Part shown: positions 1 through 10,836 of the stretch, piece after piece
Numbering within the stretch: the stretch's first letter is position 1
Layout of the letters: each line of letters opens with the position of its first letter
Source: Nitrospira sp.
Lineage (GTDB): Bacteria; Nitrospirota; Nitrospiria; Nitrospirales; Nitrospiraceae
Direction: 5' to 3'
Length of the DNA: 64,000 bases
Assembly (NCBI GenBank): GCA_031315995.1
Contig: JALDRG010000013.1
Location: 1-64,000, forward strand
The notes under the pieces: model-generated
Database searches by the model: none
Seen by the model: the letters and a program-made list of their open reading frames with translations, nothing else
What the model was told of the DNA's origin: nothing
Program-made: the position numbers and the translations under genes

Positions 1-232
1 CTCCCATCGAGGCACCGATCGGATAATCTCGCCACATAGGGTGCCCATCATCCATAGAAAGGCGAAAGGCCTGAATCAGGGTACGACTCAGCATCATTGC
101 ATGAACGATGGTTGCTGATCTCAGCCGGATCCGTCCACCTAACAGCACTCGGTCCCGCTAATAGGGTGTACTCAATGCAAGAGGCTGTGGCGAGATCGGC
201 CCGAAAACCTGGTCCTCGCCCTCTCCCAAGGT

Positions 233-598
233 CTACTCCATGTTTGCCCCCATGCAAACGACCCGCTCACTCCAATTCTGTTGAGCCCTATGTTTTCCGA
301 CGTAACCTGCGAGCGAGCGGAGTTGAGCCTGGTCGGCCTCGGACATCCGGATAAATTCGATCCCGGCCATTCCGTCCTTGACCCAGCGCACGGCAGCCAA
401 TTTGATCTGCAGAGGGTGCTGACCCGTCGCGAAGGAAAGGCGTAAGTCTACATATTGACCGACCCGGAGTTTCATACTGGTTTTAAGCATGCAGCCAGGG
501 ACGGAGAGATTCACCAGTAGTCCTTCTTCGATCTTGCCGTCAAACGATAACATGCAGGTGCTCCGGACCGGTTCACGTTTGGTGTATCGCTTATTCAC
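233..598 (-). CDS. PilZ-domain protein
   Basis: A 121-residue single-domain PilZ protein. The N-terminal basic motif RYTKREPVR matches the RxxxR c-di-GMP-binding loop. The second signature, (D/N)xSxxG, is present as NLSVPG about 30 residues later, followed by the expected beta-barrel pattern and an AGIEF strand. PilZ proteins of this size normally sense cyclic di-GMP and act on surface or motility partners; the partner cannot be told here. The start is GTG, chosen because GGGAGG lies five bases upstream. It is the last gene of the minus-strand series at the left edge. Family assignment is firm, function is inferred. Confidence 0.85.
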   Translation of the reverse strand: MNKRYTKREPVRSTCMLSFDGKIEEGLLVNLSVPGCMLKTSMKLRVGQYVDLRLSFATGQHPLQIKLAAVRWVKDGMAGIEFIRMSEADQAQLRSLAGYVGKHRAQQNWSERVVCMGANME

Positions 599-904
599 AA
601 TGCCTCCCTGTTAGGTGAACCTCACGACCAGCTGATGTCCAAGTATAGCCCGAGGTGGAGCGGTTGCATTCCACGGGAGCTGTACCTCGAAGGGAGGGGG
701 TGTAGAGAGACAAGGTGCGAATCGCGCCGTTTCGAGCTGAGCGTGCCCTGCCAATTGTGAGACGGAACGCTTCTTGTGACCTGGCGTGACTTCCGGCTGA
801 TCCTATGTGGGAACGGCAGGGGCGTTTACTCCAGGGCGTTCAAGCCCATGGGGCAGACAATGGGAGGCTGGTATCGGCTGGAAATATGTCCAAAGACGAC
901 CACA
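599..904. other. intergenic stretch, no gene seen
   Basis: About 306 bases between the DUF1207 gene and the PilZ gene, both on the minus strand. It should hold the PilZ promoter. The open frames crossing it look like shadows of the neighbours. I see no repeat, RNA gene or convincing terminator. Confidence 0.5.
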
Positions 905-1867
905 TCAAAACGTCAGATAGATTCCAGCCCCGATGGTTTCAACCTTGAGATTCGCGAACTGTCCGTAGGGAGCGAAGCCGTTATAGTAGCTGATCAGAAA
1001 TCGGATGCGACGCCTGGCACGGGAACTGCTCATCTCAAACCCGGCCACCACATTGGTGTTCAATGTCCAGCTCAGCTGTTCGATCGCTTTGAAGTCGGCG
1101 CCCAGCACCGGTACGAGCATGACATGTCGGCCTGTCTCGCCAAGAAAGGGAATGGCGAATTCCGGCCCGCGCAATTCCATTCCCCATTGGGCTCTCGATC
1201 GGTCGAAGGCAGGCTGACGATGGATGAGGTATCCGCCGCCTCCATACATTCGAACCCATTTCACATCGAGTGAGAGCAGCGCCTCGACTTCCTCATAACT
1301 CAAGTTGATCCGGTTGAAATCCGGATTGCGCAACAAAAATTCATCCCCGAGATGGCTGCTTTGATGGTACAGGCGCACCCGCGCAGAGAATGGACCTTGG
1401 CGCCAAGAGATCGGTATGCCGACCACGAAGTCGGTATTCAGCAGGTCGGTCGAAGGCGCATCCATATTGAACTGGGAGAAAATACCGCTCAGAAGGCTCA
1501 CCTGCCAGCCATTGCACCCGTCTCTCCTGGTCCAGAGACCGAAATTCTCGCCGAAGCCAACAGATCCGACATTCAGCTGCGACCCTGATGTGCGCACCTC
1601 CGTCGTTTGATACGAGGCAAAAAACTGCGGCTGTTTGGGATCGGCCATCAACGGTCGAAATACGTCATCGGCCGGCAACCACTGACTTGAGCTATTGTTC
1701 GAGGAAGACTGATTCCCATCCTGCGCCCGGTATCGGCAATCTTCGATCGGTGTCTCGTCATCTTCAGCCCGTACGATCCCGCTAGCCAGCATCAGCAGCG
1801 CAATTGCGCAGGGCAAAACGGACTTGAACAACGTTTCGATCAGGGAATGACCGGACCTGCGTGACAT
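905..1867 (-). CDS. DUF1207 outer-membrane protein
   Basis: A 320-residue protein with a signal peptide (basic start, hydrophobic LPCAIALLMLASGIVRA, cleavage near residue 34). The mature part begins with the DUF1207 pattern WLPADDVFRPLMADPKQPQF, followed by alternating amphipathic strands (for example ARVRLYHQSSHLGDEFLL) and a terminal Phe typical of beta-barrel outer-membrane proteins. DUF1207 has no known activity. AGGAGG lies five bases before the ATG. It begins eight bases after galT and is probably co-transcribed with it, but a functional link to galactose metabolism is not evident. Confidence 0.85.
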   Translation of the reverse strand: MSRRSGHSLIETLFKSVLPCAIALLMLASGIVRAEDDETPIEDCRYRAQDGNQSSSNNSSSQWLPADDVFRPLMADPKQPQFFASYQTTEVRTSGSQLNVGSVGFGENFGLWTRRDGCNGWQVSLLSGIFSQFNMDAPSTDLLNTDFVVGIPISWRQGPFSARVRLYHQSSHLGDEFLLRNPDFNRINLSYEEVEALLSLDVKWVRMYGGGGYLIHRQPAFDRSRAQWGMELRGPEFAIPFLGETGRHVMLVPVLGADFKAIEQLSWTLNTNVVAGFEMSSSRARRRIRFLISYYNGFAPYGQFANLKVETIGAGIYLTF

Positions 1868-1875
1868 GTGACCTC

Positions 1876-2886
1876 CTACTTGAATTCAGCGAGCACTCCC
1901 CGCATAGAGGCGGCTGACTCTTCGGGAAGCATGGTGGTGACGAAGATTCCGGAACCCAATTCGAATCCGGCGATGGTGGCGACCCGGGGAAGAATTTGAA
2001 TATGCCAGAGGTAATACGGCCGGTCGGCGTCCTCCGCCGGTGCCGAATGCACCACGTAGTTGAACGCGGGACTTCCCAACAGGCGATCCAGAGCTCGCAA
2101 GACCTGAAGGAGAACCAGAGCTAAATCTCGGCGATCTTCTGCGGTCAATTCTCCGAAGGAGGGTTGACGGCTCTTCGGCACAATCCAGGTCTCAAACGGA
2201 GCTCGGGAAGCAAAGGGATGGAAGACGACATAGCGGTCCGTTTCTACTATCAGGCGCGTTTTGATCCGAAGTTCCGCCTCGACTATGTCGCGGTAGAGAC
2301 AACGGCCGGTATCATCGTAATGAGCCATGGCGACCTGATACTTCCTCCGGAGAAGGACGGGAGCGATCGGGGTGGCGACAATCTGGGAGTGCGGATGGTC
2401 GAGTGAAGTGCCGGCTCGCTCGCCGTGGTTCTTGAAAAGGATGATATATCGAATGCGTGGATCCTGCTCCAGATCCAGGTACCGGAGTTGATAGGCCAGC
2501 AGAATCCGTTCCACCTCTTTGACGCTCATCAGGGCAAGAAACCGATCGTGCTGAGGAGTCTCAATAATCACCTCATGAAACCCCACGCCATCCATTTCTC
2601 GAAACAGGCCCTGCTCGTCTCGGCGAGTGAGGTTGTCGCGAGGAGTCAGCGCCGCAAACTTATTGGGGACGACGCGCACCAGCCAAGGAGCGCGTTGATC
2701 GGCGGGAACACGCCAGATTTCACCGGGAGTCATCTGTTCGTTACCGGGACAAAACGGGCAGGAAACCTCGTGGTGGTGAGCAGCGCCGGGGACGCTCCGG
2801 CCTGTGGCATCATGAGGCCGCTTGGATCGTTCCGAGGCAAGAATTACCCATTCCTTGGTCGTCGGGTCTTGGCGAATGACGGACAT
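1876..2886 (-). CDS. galT: galactose-1-phosphate uridylyltransferase
   Basis: Leloir-pathway enzyme that exchanges UMP between UDP-glucose and galactose-1-phosphate. About 336 residues, the usual length. The CPFCPG zinc-site motif is near residue 43 and the catalytic HIT-type motif HPHSQ near residue 164, with the C-terminal GalT half containing HIQILPR. The ATG at 2886 (MSVIRQDP) is preferred over the one nine codons upstream because AGAGAGG precedes it and the family begins with the R-x-DP motif. No galK or galE is adjacent, so the role may be nucleotide-sugar supply for surface glycans rather than galactose catabolism. Confidence 0.93.
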   Translation of the reverse strand: MSVIRQDPTTKEWVILASERSKRPHDATGRSVPGAAHHHEVSCPFCPGNEQMTPGEIWRVPADQRAPWLVRVVPNKFAALTPRDNLTRRDEQGLFREMDGVGFHEVIIETPQHDRFLALMSVKEVERILLAYQLRYLDLEQDPRIRYIILFKNHGERAGTSLDHPHSQIVATPIAPVLLRRKYQVAMAHYDDTGRCLYRDIVEAELRIKTRLIVETDRYVVFHPFASRAPFETWIVPKSRQPSFGELTAEDRRDLALVLLQVLRALDRLLGSPAFNYVVHSAPAEDADRPYYLWHIQILPRVATIAGFELGSGIFVTTMLPEESAASMRGVLAEFK

Positions 2887-2950
2887 TGAGACGCCTCTCT
2901 TCCGTGAAGGCACACGCCATCGCGCCTTGAAAGCGTCGCGATAGGCGATT

Positions 2951-4075
2951 CTAGCCCGCTGCGACGCTGGCGCGAAAACGCATCAGGGCGCCCAAGAAAA
3001 AGGCTGCACCGATCCCGGCCACCGCGGCAAATTCAGGCCACATCACATCCAATCCGGCGCCCCGAAACAGAATTCCCTGCGCGATGCTCATGAAGTGCGT
3101 GGCGGGCGAGGCATACATCACGACTTGCAAGGCTTCGGGCATGCTGTCCAACGGTGTATTTCCACCGGACAACAGGCTCATCACGATGTAGACCGGAATC
3201 GCCAGCAGTCCGAATTGCGGCATCGATTGGGAAATGGTCGCCAGAAAGATTCCCAGGGCCGTCACCGAAAACAGATAGAGCACGGTTCCTCCCAGAAACA
3301 GCAGTAGGGATCCGGCGATGGGCACGCCCAGCGCCCACTGCACCACCACCTTGAGAGAAAAGGCCGCGGCGACGACGATGACCAATCCGTTCGCCCAGAC
3401 CTTGGCGATCATGATGTCGGACGGCGTGAGGGGAAGCACGAGCAAGTGTTCCATCGTGCCATGCTCGCGTTCTCGGATCAGGGCGGCTCCCGTGAGGATG
3501 ATAGCGAGCAGGGTGATGTTATTGACGATCTGGGAGATGCCTAGGAACCAGGTGGACTGGAGGTTGGGATTGAACATGGCTCTCGTCACCAGCTTCACGG
3601 GAAGGCCGATTTCCTCCTCTCCAAGAAAGGTCCGGACCTCTTGGGAAATGATGCTGGATAGATATCCCGAACCGGTACCGGCCTGGGCCATGGCCGTGGC
3701 ATCCACATTGATCTGGATCGTTGGATGCCGGTGGGCCACCAGGTCCGCCTGGAAATTGGGAGGAATGTCGAGAATGAACGTGTAGCGTCCGTTGTCCATC
3801 GCCTCATCAATCTCCCCGATGGAGAGGTGTCCCGGCGGGAAGAAGAAGGGCGCGAGCAGCGCATCGTGAATGCGCAGCGACAGGGTGGATCGGTCCTCGT
3901 CGACGATGGCCACCGAGGCGTTGGCTAGTTCCATCTGTGCGTTCTTGGCCGGCGAGTAGACGGCGAAAGTAAACGAATACAGAATCAGAATGGACAGGAC
4001 GGGATCATAGGCCAGGCTGACGAGTTCCTTCAGTCCCAGGCGGAAGATGTTTTCCAGTTTTCGTAGGATGTTCAT
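2951..4075 (-). CDS. ABC-2 type permease (YhhJ/YbhR-like)
   Basis: A 374-residue ABC-2 permease: one N-terminal transmembrane helix, a large extracytoplasmic domain (about residues 45-170), then a block of five hydrophobic helices and the conserved [17 protein letters not shown] segment. Its ATG overlaps the stop of the upstream double ATPase (ATGA), so translation is coupled. With that gene and the HlyD adaptor it forms the YhiI-RbbA-YhhJ type arrangement of an efflux or secretion pump. Substrate unknown. Confidence 0.9.
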   Translation of the reverse strand: MNILRKLENIFRLGLKELVSLAYDPVLSILILYSFTFAVYSPAKNAQMELANASVAIVDEDRSTLSLRIHDALLAPFFFPPGHLSIGEIDEAMDNGRYTFILDIPPNFQADLVAHRHPTIQINVDATAMAQAGTGSGYLSSIISQEVRTFLGEEEIGLPVKLVTRAMFNPNLQSTWFLGISQIVNNITLLAIILTGAALIREREHGTMEHLLVLPLTPSDIMIAKVWANGLVIVVAAAFSLKVVVQWALGVPIAGSLLLFLGGTVLYLFSVTALGIFLATISQSMPQFGLLAIPVYIVMSLLSGGNTPLDSMPEALQVVMYASPATHFMSIAQGILFRGAGLDVMWPEFAAVAGIGAAFFLGALMRFRASVAAG

Positions 4076-6813
4076 CGTTCCTGAGTCTTCAAGAGCGCAC
4101 GACTGAGCATGAGGAATAGCACGCTAAAGGATGCCAAGGCCGCGAGGGGGATGATCAGGTCGTTCATACCTAATGCCTTGGTGAACGTGCCCAGGCTGAT
4201 CTGTTGAAAGTGGCTACTGGGGAACCCATAACCCATGATCCTGGCGCTGCCTGAGAGCGATGACACCGGAGTAATGAAGCCGGAAAATTGCACGGCCGGG
4301 AGCGTGGTGAGAATGGCGGTCGCAAAAATCGCGGCGATCTGTGTTTTGACAAAGGTGGAAATCAGCAAACCCACGCCGGTGCCGGCGATCACATACAAGA
4401 TCCCGCCGAGCACCAGCGCCGCCACGCTTCCCTTGATCGGCACCTGGAACAGGCCGAGGCTCAGCAAGACCAAACTGGCGAAGTTGAGCACGGCGATGCC
4501 GATATAGGGCAACTGTTTGCCGAGCAGGAATTCCAGACCGGTCACCGGAGTGGCATAGAGATTGGTGATGGATCCCATCTCTTTCTCACGGACGACGCCG
4601 ACCGCTGTGAGCATGGCCGGGATCATCATCAACAGCAACATGATGATCCCTGGGACCATCGCGAACACGCTCTTGAAGTCTTGGTTATAGCGAAACCGCG
4701 CATCGATCCTGACCGGCAACGCCTCGACCTCTTTTCCGAATTCCCGCCGGATCAGGTCCGTGAGGTAGGCCTGATGCACCCCCTGCACATACCCGCGGCT
4801 GGTTTCGGCTCGAAACGGCATGGCGCCGTCAAGCCACAGACCCACCTCTGGCCGGCGTCCCCGTGTGAGGTCTCGTCCGAATCCCGGCGGGATCTCGACG
4901 GCGAATTTCAACTCACCGTTGCGCATGCGGGTTTCCAACTGGACATAGTCGCGGAGGGGAGCCTGTTCGAGAAAATAGCGGGAGCCGGAGAAGTTTTCCA
5001 GATACTGCCGGCTCTCCGGCGTTCGATCATGATCCAGCACGGCATAGGACAGGTGTTCCACATCGAAGGTGATTCCATAGCCGAACACGATCATCAAGAT
5101 GATCGGTCCGAGAAAGGCGAATCCCAATCGAATGGGGTCCCGTCGAATCTCCATGGTTTCCCGTCTGGCATAGGCCCACATCCGCCGAATATCGAAACGC
5201 CTGTGAGATTCGTGGTGCGGTGATGCGATCGGAGGAGAAGGGGCGGGCGGGTCGGTTTCCGACGCGGGTTGGTCGGAGGTGGTGGAAGCCTCCTCCAAGT
5301 ATGCAATGAAGGATTCCTCCAAGGTCTTCGCGTTTCTGGCCCGAATCAATCCTTCGGGAGTGCCTTGAGCCAGCACCCGGCCCGCGTGCATGAATGAGAT
5401 GCGGTCGCAACGTTCCGCTTCATTCATAAAATGGGTGGAGATAAAGATCGTCACCTCGTGATTGCGCGACAGGTCGATGAGCAGCTCCCAGAAGGCATCA
5501 CGCGCGATGGGATCGACGCCCGAAGTCGGCTCATCCAGGATCAGCATCTCCGGACCATGGATCATGGCCACCGCCAAAGAGAGACGCTGTCGGATTCCGA
5601 GGGGCAGCCGCTCCGCCAGCTCCTCACGAACGTCCCCTAAGCCGAATCGCTCGATCATCTCGTCGATCCGATCAGCGATCGTGTTCTTTGCGAGGTGGAA
5701 CAGATGGGCATGCAGCTCCAAGTTTTGCTGCACCGTCAGCTCCGCGTAAAGCGAAAAGCTTTGCGACATGAAGCCGACTCGTTTGCGTACTTCCAGGCTG
5801 CTCGTCTCCACCGGTTGCCCGAACAGCCTGGCCTCGCCTTCGCTGGCGGGCAACAGGCCGGTGAGCATTTTCATCGTGGTCGTTTTGCCGCAGCCATTGG
5901 ACCCTAGAAATCCGAATATCTCCCCGCGCGCGATCCGAAAGCTGACATGGTCGACGGCGGTGAAGGTCCCGAATCGGCGGGTCAGATCGTGCGCCTCGAT
6001 GGCCGGGGCTCCGTCCTGTGTGCGTGGAGGAGGGATGGACAGGGTTCGATGGGCTTGGCGTTTACTGTCCGGCAGCAGCGAGATGAAGGCTTGCTCCAGG
6101 GTCTCGGCCCCGGTCTTGGTTTTGAGTTCTTGCGGAGTTCCGGTGGCAAGGATTCGGCCGGCATCCATCGCGACGAGCCAGTCGAAACGTTCAGCCTCTT
6201 CCATATATGCGGTGGCGACCAACACGCTCATGTGAGCTTGGCGTTCGTGGAAACGTCCGACCAGTTCCCAGAATTGACGCCTCGACAGCGGATCGACTCC
6301 CGTAGTGGGTTCATCAAGAATCAGCAGATCCGGATCGTGAATCAACGAGCAACAGAGGCCGAGCTTTTGCTTCATGCCCCCGGACAGTTTGCCGGCAGGC
6401 CGATCGGGGAACGGCGCCAGCCCTGTACTGGTCAATAGTTCCTGAATTCTCCATTCTCGTTCTTCTAGGGAATGGCCGAAGAGTCTGCCGAAAAAGTCCA
6501 CATTTTCGAACACCGAGAGGGTGGGGTAGAGATTGCGGCCAAGTCCTTGCGGCATATAGGCGACCCGCGGGCACACTGTCGTGCGATGAGCGGGATCCCG
6601 CATATCCCCGCCGAGCACCTGGACCGTTCCAGTCTGGATGATCCGCACACCGGACAGGAGCCCGAGCAGCGTCGATTTGCCGACGCCGTCAGGACCGATA
6701 AACCCGATGGAACATCCCGACGGAAGTTCCAGGGATACGGCCTCCAGGGCTGCGGTCTCTCCATAGTGATGCGTCACCTCGTCGAGACGGGCGACGATGT
6801 CACGCCGTGTCAT
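4072..6813 (-). CDS. RbbA-like ABC transporter: two ATPase domains fused to ABC-2 permease
   Basis: About 913 residues. The first nucleotide-binding domain has P-loop GPDGVGKST, signature LSGGMKQ and [11 protein letters not shown]. The second (from about residue 275) has GSNGCGKTT, a variant signature LPLGIRQ and [11 protein letters not shown]. An ABC-2 membrane domain fills the C-terminal 370 residues. Length and order match E. coli RbbA/YhiH. The ATG at 6813 is preferred because it forms an ATGA overlap with the HlyD stop; an upstream ATG at 6846 would overlap by 37 bases. It should energise export with the adjacent permease, adaptor and outer-membrane component. A ribosome-linked role, claimed for E. 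coli RbbA, cannot be judged here. Confidence 0.9.
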   Translation of the reverse strand: MTRRDIVARLDEVTHHYGETAALEAVSLELPSGCSIGFIGPDGVGKSTLLGLLSGVRIIQTGTVQVLGGDMRDPAHRTTVCPRVAYMPQGLGRNLYPTLSVFENVDFFGRLFGHSLEEREWRIQELLTSTGLAPFPDRPAGKLSGGMKQKLGLCCSLIHDPDLLILDEPTTGVDPLSRRQFWELVGRFHERQAHMSVLVATAYMEEAERFDWLVAMDAGRILATGTPQELKTKTGAETLEQAFISLLPDSKRQAHRTLSIPPPRTQDGAPAIEAHDLTRRFGTFTAVDHVSFRIARGEIFGFLGSNGCGKTTTMKMLTGLLPASEGEARLFGQPVETSSLEVRKRVGFMSQSFSLYAELTVQQNLELHAHLFHLAKNTIADRIDEMIERFGLGDVREELAERLPLGIRQRLSLAVAMIHGPEMLILDEPTSGVDPIARDAFWELLIDLSRNHEVTIFISTHFMNEAERCDRISFMHAGRVLAQGTPEGLIRARNAKTLEESFIAYLEEASTTSDQPASETDPPAPSPPIASPHHESHRRFDIRRMWAYARRETMEIRRDPIRLGFAFLGPIILMIVFGYGITFDVEHLSYAVLDHDRTPESRQYLENFSGSRYFLEQAPLRDYVQLETRMRNGELKFAVEIPPGFGRDLTRGRRPEVGLWLDGAMPFRAETSRGYVQGVHQAYLTDLIRREFGKEVEALPVRIDARFRYNQDFKSVFAMVPGIIMLLLMMIPAMLTAVGVVREKEMGSITNLYATPVTGLEFLLGKQLPYIGIAVLNFASLVLLSLGLFQVPIKGSVAALVLGGILYVIAGTGVGLLISTFVKTQIAAIFATAILTTLPAVQFSGFITPVSSLSGSARIMGYGFPSSHFQQISLGTFTKALGMNDLIIPLAALASFSVLFLMLSRALLKTQER

Positions 6814-7799
6814 GGCGCTCGCTTGGCCAAGAGGTGATCCGGCCATTCGGCTTGCGGGTCGAGACGAACATAGGCCACGCCAGGCAGACCGCTTTTCACC
6901 TGCGGCTCATGAGCCTTGAGCAGCTGCGGATCAATCTGAACCTTGACCCGAAACATCAATTTTTCCCGTTCATTTCTCGTTTCGACTTCTTTCGGCGTGA
7001 ACTGGGCTTCGGCCGCCACAAACCGCACATGGGCGGGGATGGCATAGTCGGGCACCGCATCCAAGACGATACGGGCATCGGCTCCGATGGCAATACGTCC
7101 CGCCACGGTTTCTGAAAGAAAGATCGTCATATGCACATCAGTCAAATCGAGCAGGGTCAGGACCTTGCCCCCCGCCGGCAATACTTCGCTCGGTTCCGCC
7201 AGACGGTAAAGGATGCGACCCCCGAGCGGCGATCGGAGCACACTTTCATCGACGTCGGCCTTGAGGCGCTGGGTTTCGGCGACCGCCGCCTGGATGGATG
7301 CCTCGGCCTGGGCCCGTTGAGCCTCCGCTTGGGCGCGCGCGGCCGTGGCCGTGCGCATCGAGGTTTGCGCGCGGTCCAACTCTTTCAACGGAAGGTTGGC
7401 GTTGGCATAGAGGGTCCTGGCGCGGCCGAGATCGCGTTCGGCTAACAGTTCTTCGCTGCGACGCTGGGCAATCAAGGCCTCCGCGCTCAGTCGTTGTTTC
7501 TTCGCCATCTCGACCTGGGCTTGTGCCTGCCGGAGTTGAGCGGTCAAGGATGTCGTGTCCATGCGCACCAGGACCTGACCGGCCTCGACGAGATCGCCCT
7601 CTTTCACCAGGACCTCCGCGATGCGGCCGGAAAACTTGGTCGCCACATCGATCGCTTGGGCCTCCAGTCGTCCATTGCCGGACACCACGGTGACCGGCGG
7701 GGTCGGCTGGGCATACCACCACCACCCGGCTCCTCCCGCGGCAAGGACGGCCAGTAGGCCGCCCGCGATGTACCAGGACTTCCTCTCCTGCTGTGCCAC
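6810..7799 (-). CDS. HlyD-family periplasmic adaptor (YhiI-like)
   Basis: A 329-residue membrane-fusion protein: short cytoplasmic tail, one transmembrane helix ([17 protein letters not shown]), a split lipoyl/barrel-sandwich domain ([20 protein letters not shown] and the later [17 protein letters not shown]) and a long coiled-coil hairpin rich in Gln, Ala and Arg (residues about 85-170). The start is GTG with GAGGAGG about six bases upstream. It should bridge the inner-membrane ABC pump encoded downstream to the TolC-like protein encoded upstream. Confidence 0.9.
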   Translation of the reverse strand: MAQQERKSWYIAGGLLAVLAAGGAGWWWYAQPTPPVTVVSGNGRLEAQAIDVATKFSGRIAEVLVKEGDLVEAGQVLVRMDTTSLTAQLRQAQAQVEMAKKQRLSAEALIAQRRSEELLAERDLGRARTLYANANLPLKELDRAQTSMRTATAARAQAEAQRAQAEASIQAAVAETQRLKADVDESVLRSPLGGRILYRLAEPSEVLPAGGKVLTLLDLTDVHMTIFLSETVAGRIAIGADARIVLDAVPDYAIPAHVRFVAAEAQFTPKEVETRNEREKLMFRVKVQIDPQLLKAHEPQVKSGLPGVAYVRLDPQAEWPDHLLAKRAP

Positions 7800-7869
7800 T
7801 CACGTCCTCCTCTCACACTGGGGCGGTTTGCCCTCATCATCGATCACCGACTTACGGACCTGTCCACGT

Positions 7870-10293
7870 TCATTGCTGGTGTCTGCCGGTCACTCCTATT
7901 CCCGCTCGTTGAAAGGAGGTCTGCAGCCGCTCGAACCATGCGGCGCGCTGGTCCGGATCGATAAACACATCGAATTGCCCGATCGCCCGCTGGATTCCCA
8001 TCAGGTCGATGAGAAAATCGTACACGGCGTTGGCCGAGGTTTCGCTGGCGGTGACGGCGGCATTCTGTGAATTGAGGAGACGAATGATGTCCACGGCGCC
8101 TCTCCCATATTGGTCCCGCACCAGGTCCAACGTTTTTTGGGCGGCGCTGGCCGCGTCGCGAGAGAGTGAGATACTGGGAAACGACGCGGTTGTTCCCAAG
8201 AGCGCCGACCGGATCCGTTCCTCGACACGACCTAGGGTGGCCTCGCGTGTCAGACGCAGTTCGCGCCATTGTTCGTTCGCCTTGAGCCAGGTGGCATCTT
8301 TCGCGCCGCCTTGAAAGAGGGGGAAGGAAAGACCGAGACTGAGGACGTAAAAATTTTGATTCTGAGTCAAGCCAAGACCACTTCCACCGGCCGGGATGGT
8401 CAACCCTCCGGTGCCGCCTCCTCCCTGCGCATACTGTTGGATTGCGGCGCCCTGCATGGTGATCTCGGGCATCCAATAGGCTCGTTGCGCATTTAAGACC
8501 GTGCGCTCCTGGCCTGCAATTTGCGCGTCGAGCTGATGGAGTTCTGGCGCGGCTTTGATGCCTTCCTGAACTTGAAAGTCACGGAAGACCCGGAAGCTTT
8601 TCGGGTTGTCGATAAACGAAAAAAGGTCATGCCGATTTCCCAAGAGAAAGGGATCGTCGAGACCTGCTTCAATGGCTTGGAATGGCTCCTCCAACGGACG
8701 ATGGAGCAGCCGGTTGAGAGCGATCCCGGCTTGTTTCAATTCTGCCTGGGCTCCCAGGACACGTTTGCGCCCGTTCGCCACCTCGCTTTGCCAGCGATAC
8801 ACTTCGTCCCGCGCTGCATACCCGATGGATTCGCGAACTCTGGCCAATTCCAAATTAGAACGGGTCAGGCCGAGGTTATCCCGTTGAATGCGCAGGACCG
8901 TCTTGGCCTTCAAGAGCGAGAGATAGCCGATGGCGGCTTCTTTGGCGATATCGAGCTGCAATTGCCTCCGCTCCTCTTCACGCGACAGCTGTGACTGTTT
9001 CTCGACCGTATATTCCGACCAGGCTTTGTCGGAATAGAGTGATTGAGTCACCGAGCCGATCGCCACGGCAGTCTGCTTCGGGTCCGCTCCGGTTCCGAAC
9101 GTATTGGGACCCTGTCCGGTCAGGACGCCGGAACTGCCGACCGTGACCTGAGGGAGCAGCTTGGAACGGGATTGGGCGACCTGCCCTATCCCCGCCGCCA
9201 CCTTCCGGTCTGCGGATGCGAGATCGAGGTTGACGGACACCGCCTCGTGCATGACTGTATACAATGAGAGTTTACGGGCTACGTCCTCCCGCTCTTCGTG
9301 CAGCAGGTCGGCCTCGGCGAGGACGCCGTAGGTCGGCCATACATCGATGTCCCGCACGGTGGCCATGTTAATGGTCAACTGTTCGCCTTGCGAGAAGGTC
9401 ACCGGCAGCATCCCCGCATCGGTGCCGGACAGGATTCGTTGCGTATGCAACGCGATCGTGCGGGCCAATCGCAAGGTATCCAGATTCGGAGCAAGGGTCG
9501 CCAAGATGCCTTGCTCCACTTCAGGTCGGCCCAATCCGGAAAAACTGGGTAATCGTCTGGCGATCAGCCCATCGGCCAATCGTTTCAGCTCGCCCGGTCC
9601 AAGCCGTACCAGGGGCGAGACATAGACCGCGTCTGTCCTTTTCGGCAGGGCCGCCAATGCCGGTTGGCTGGTCGTATCGACCGGCAGGAACGTCACCGCA
9701 AGATGATGCTGCTGTTCGATACGGTCGGCCTTCTCGCGCAGTAGAGGAAACGCTTCGAGCAGTACCCGATCCACGAGAACGGTCAGCTTGGCGAAGGGAA
9801 TCATCTCTCTGAAGGCTTCGATGTTCCGCTCAAAACTTTTAAATGACGCCAGGTAGTTCAGATTGTGCCTGCCGCTGGAGCCTTTTTTTTGTGGGAGTCC
9901 CTGCAGGTCCGCATCGATGATAAAGGGCGCGATTACAGGTTTGGAGAGAGTGCGGCGACGGCTGACCTCATTGGAGGCGATGACCCCCAGGGCAATTACC
10001 AGATTCACCTGACGGTCCGACAGCAGACGGTCGATGCCTTGCCGGATTTGTTGTGGGGACCATTGTCCCTGCAGCTGCAAGGCAGCGGGAAATTCGACCT
10101 GGTACTCACCTCGCGTGAGCTCCTCAATTTCCCGCGTGATCAGACCTCTGAGTTCCGGCATCAGACCGGATGGTCCATCCGCAACTGTTCCGATTCGTAT
10201 GACGGATGGTTTCTGACCGCCATAGGATATTGTACTCTCTCCAATGAGGATGCAAAGGAGAAGGGTGGTGAAGAGCCGGAACCAGATAGGCAT
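7870..10293 (-). CDS. ABC substrate-binding domain fused to TolC-family outer-membrane factor
   Basis: About 807 residues. After a signal peptide (FTTLLLCILIGESTISYGG) comes a region of about 300 residues that resembles the ABC_sub_bind family (PF04392-like: IRIGTVADGPSG, VNLVIALGVIASNEV, TDAVYVSPLVRLG). The C-terminal 450 residues show TolC-type repeats: long amphipathic helices and two strand-forming segments (LLPQVTVGSSGVLTGQG and the SLGLSFPLFQGG repeat). The ATG at 10293 is chosen for GAGG seven bases upstream and the immediate signal peptide. It is the first gene of the exporter operon. The fusion of a ligand-binding domain to an outer-membrane channel is unusual; see findings. Confidence 0.85.
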   Translation of the reverse strand: MPIWFRLFTTLLLCILIGESTISYGGQKPSVIRIGTVADGPSGLMPELRGLITREIEELTRGEYQVEFPAALQLQGQWSPQQIRQGIDRLLSDRQVNLVIALGVIASNEVSRRRTLSKPVIAPFIIDADLQGLPQKKGSSGRHNLNYLASFKSFERNIEAFREMIPFAKLTVLVDRVLLEAFPLLREKADRIEQQHHLAVTFLPVDTTSQPALAALPKRTDAVYVSPLVRLGPGELKRLADGLIARRLPSFSGLGRPEVEQGILATLAPNLDTLRLARTIALHTQRILSGTDAGMLPVTFSQGEQLTINMATVRDIDVWPTYGVLAEADLLHEEREDVARKLSLYTVMHEAVSVNLDLASADRKVAAGIGQVAQSRSKLLPQVTVGSSGVLTGQGPNTFGTGADPKQTAVAIGSVTQSLYSDKAWSEYTVEKQSQLSREEERRQLQLDIAKEAAIGYLSLLKAKTVLRIQRDNLGLTRSNLELARVRESIGYAARDEVYRWQSEVANGRKRVLGAQAELKQAGIALNRLLHRPLEEPFQAIEAGLDDPFLLGNRHDLFSFIDNPKSFRVFRDFQVQEGIKAAPELHQLDAQIAGQERTVLNAQRAYWMPEITMQGAAIQQYAQGGGGTGGLTIPAGGSGLGLTQNQNFYVLSLGLSFPLFQGGAKDATWLKANEQWRELRLTREATLGRVEERIRSALLGTTASFPSISLSRDAASAAQKTLDLVRDQYGRGAVDIIRLLNSQNAAVTASETSANAVYDFLIDLMGIQRAIGQFDVFIDPDQRAAWFERLQTSFQRAGIGVTGRHQQ

Positions 10294-10341
10294 GAAATAC
10301 CTCGTTGCGCTGGGCACAATGGGCACATGTGCCGTCGACAC

Positions 10342-10836
10342 TTACCGATCATCGGTGGGTCGCGCGTTGACATTCTGATCCCCGAACATGGGGACGTGGC
10401 CTGAAGAATTGATCCACGAGGGCTCGATCCAATAACGGCCAAAGGATCTTTCCGTCATTCCTTCGACTAGTCCTTCTTGGGAAAACCCGAGGGCGAACGA
10501 ATGCGACTCCATATCCTCCGTCGAGCCGAACGTCAGGCCTCCGATGAGCGGAAGGTAGCGCAGGGGATTGTGCCCTCCTTCAGAGACGACATAGGCCCAT
10601 GAGGTTGCCATGGCGCCTTCAGATGGACCCTGCCGCGCCGTGGGCTCTCCGAAGAAACTGTGCACGTCCTCTTGCGTCGTGACCTCAGGGTGAACCCTCT
10701 CCAACATGAACGCGTCACGTCGATCGTTCCCGTGAATCATGGTGCAACCAGCGCTGAGTAAGACACTCATGGCCAGGACGACTGTCCACGGTCCTCGTCC
10801 CTGCCGTCTCGGCCAACATGTATGCCGTTGGTTCAT
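10342..10836 (-). CDS. small lipoprotein, possible BamE/SmpA-like fold
   Basis: A 164-residue lipoprotein. The lipobox LSAGC follows a hydrophobic segment, putting the acylated Cys near residue 30. The segment HPEVTTQEDVHSFFGEPT resembles the helix-turn of SmpA/OmlA proteins, where a 'GxTxxxVxxxLGxP' pattern is usual, but the rest is not diagnostic. The ATG at 10836 overlaps the stop of the upstream glycosyltransferase (ATGA), so it is translated with it. The open frame extends about 99 codons further upstream inside that gene; this extension is rejected. Function unknown, probably outer-membrane associated. Confidence 0.75.
   Translation of the reverse strand: MNQRHTCWPRRQGRGPWTVVLAMSVLLSAGCTMIHGNDRRDAFMLERVHPEVTTQEDVHSFFGEPTARQGPSEGAMATSWAYVVSEGGHNPLRYLPLIGGLTFGSTEDMESHSFALGFSQEGLVEGMTERSFGRYWIEPSWINSSGHVPMFGDQNVNARPTDDR

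Noticed and set aside
1..232. A 69-codon minus-strand frame at the left edge
   Set aside because: Overlaps the PilZ 3' end and has no family resemblance.
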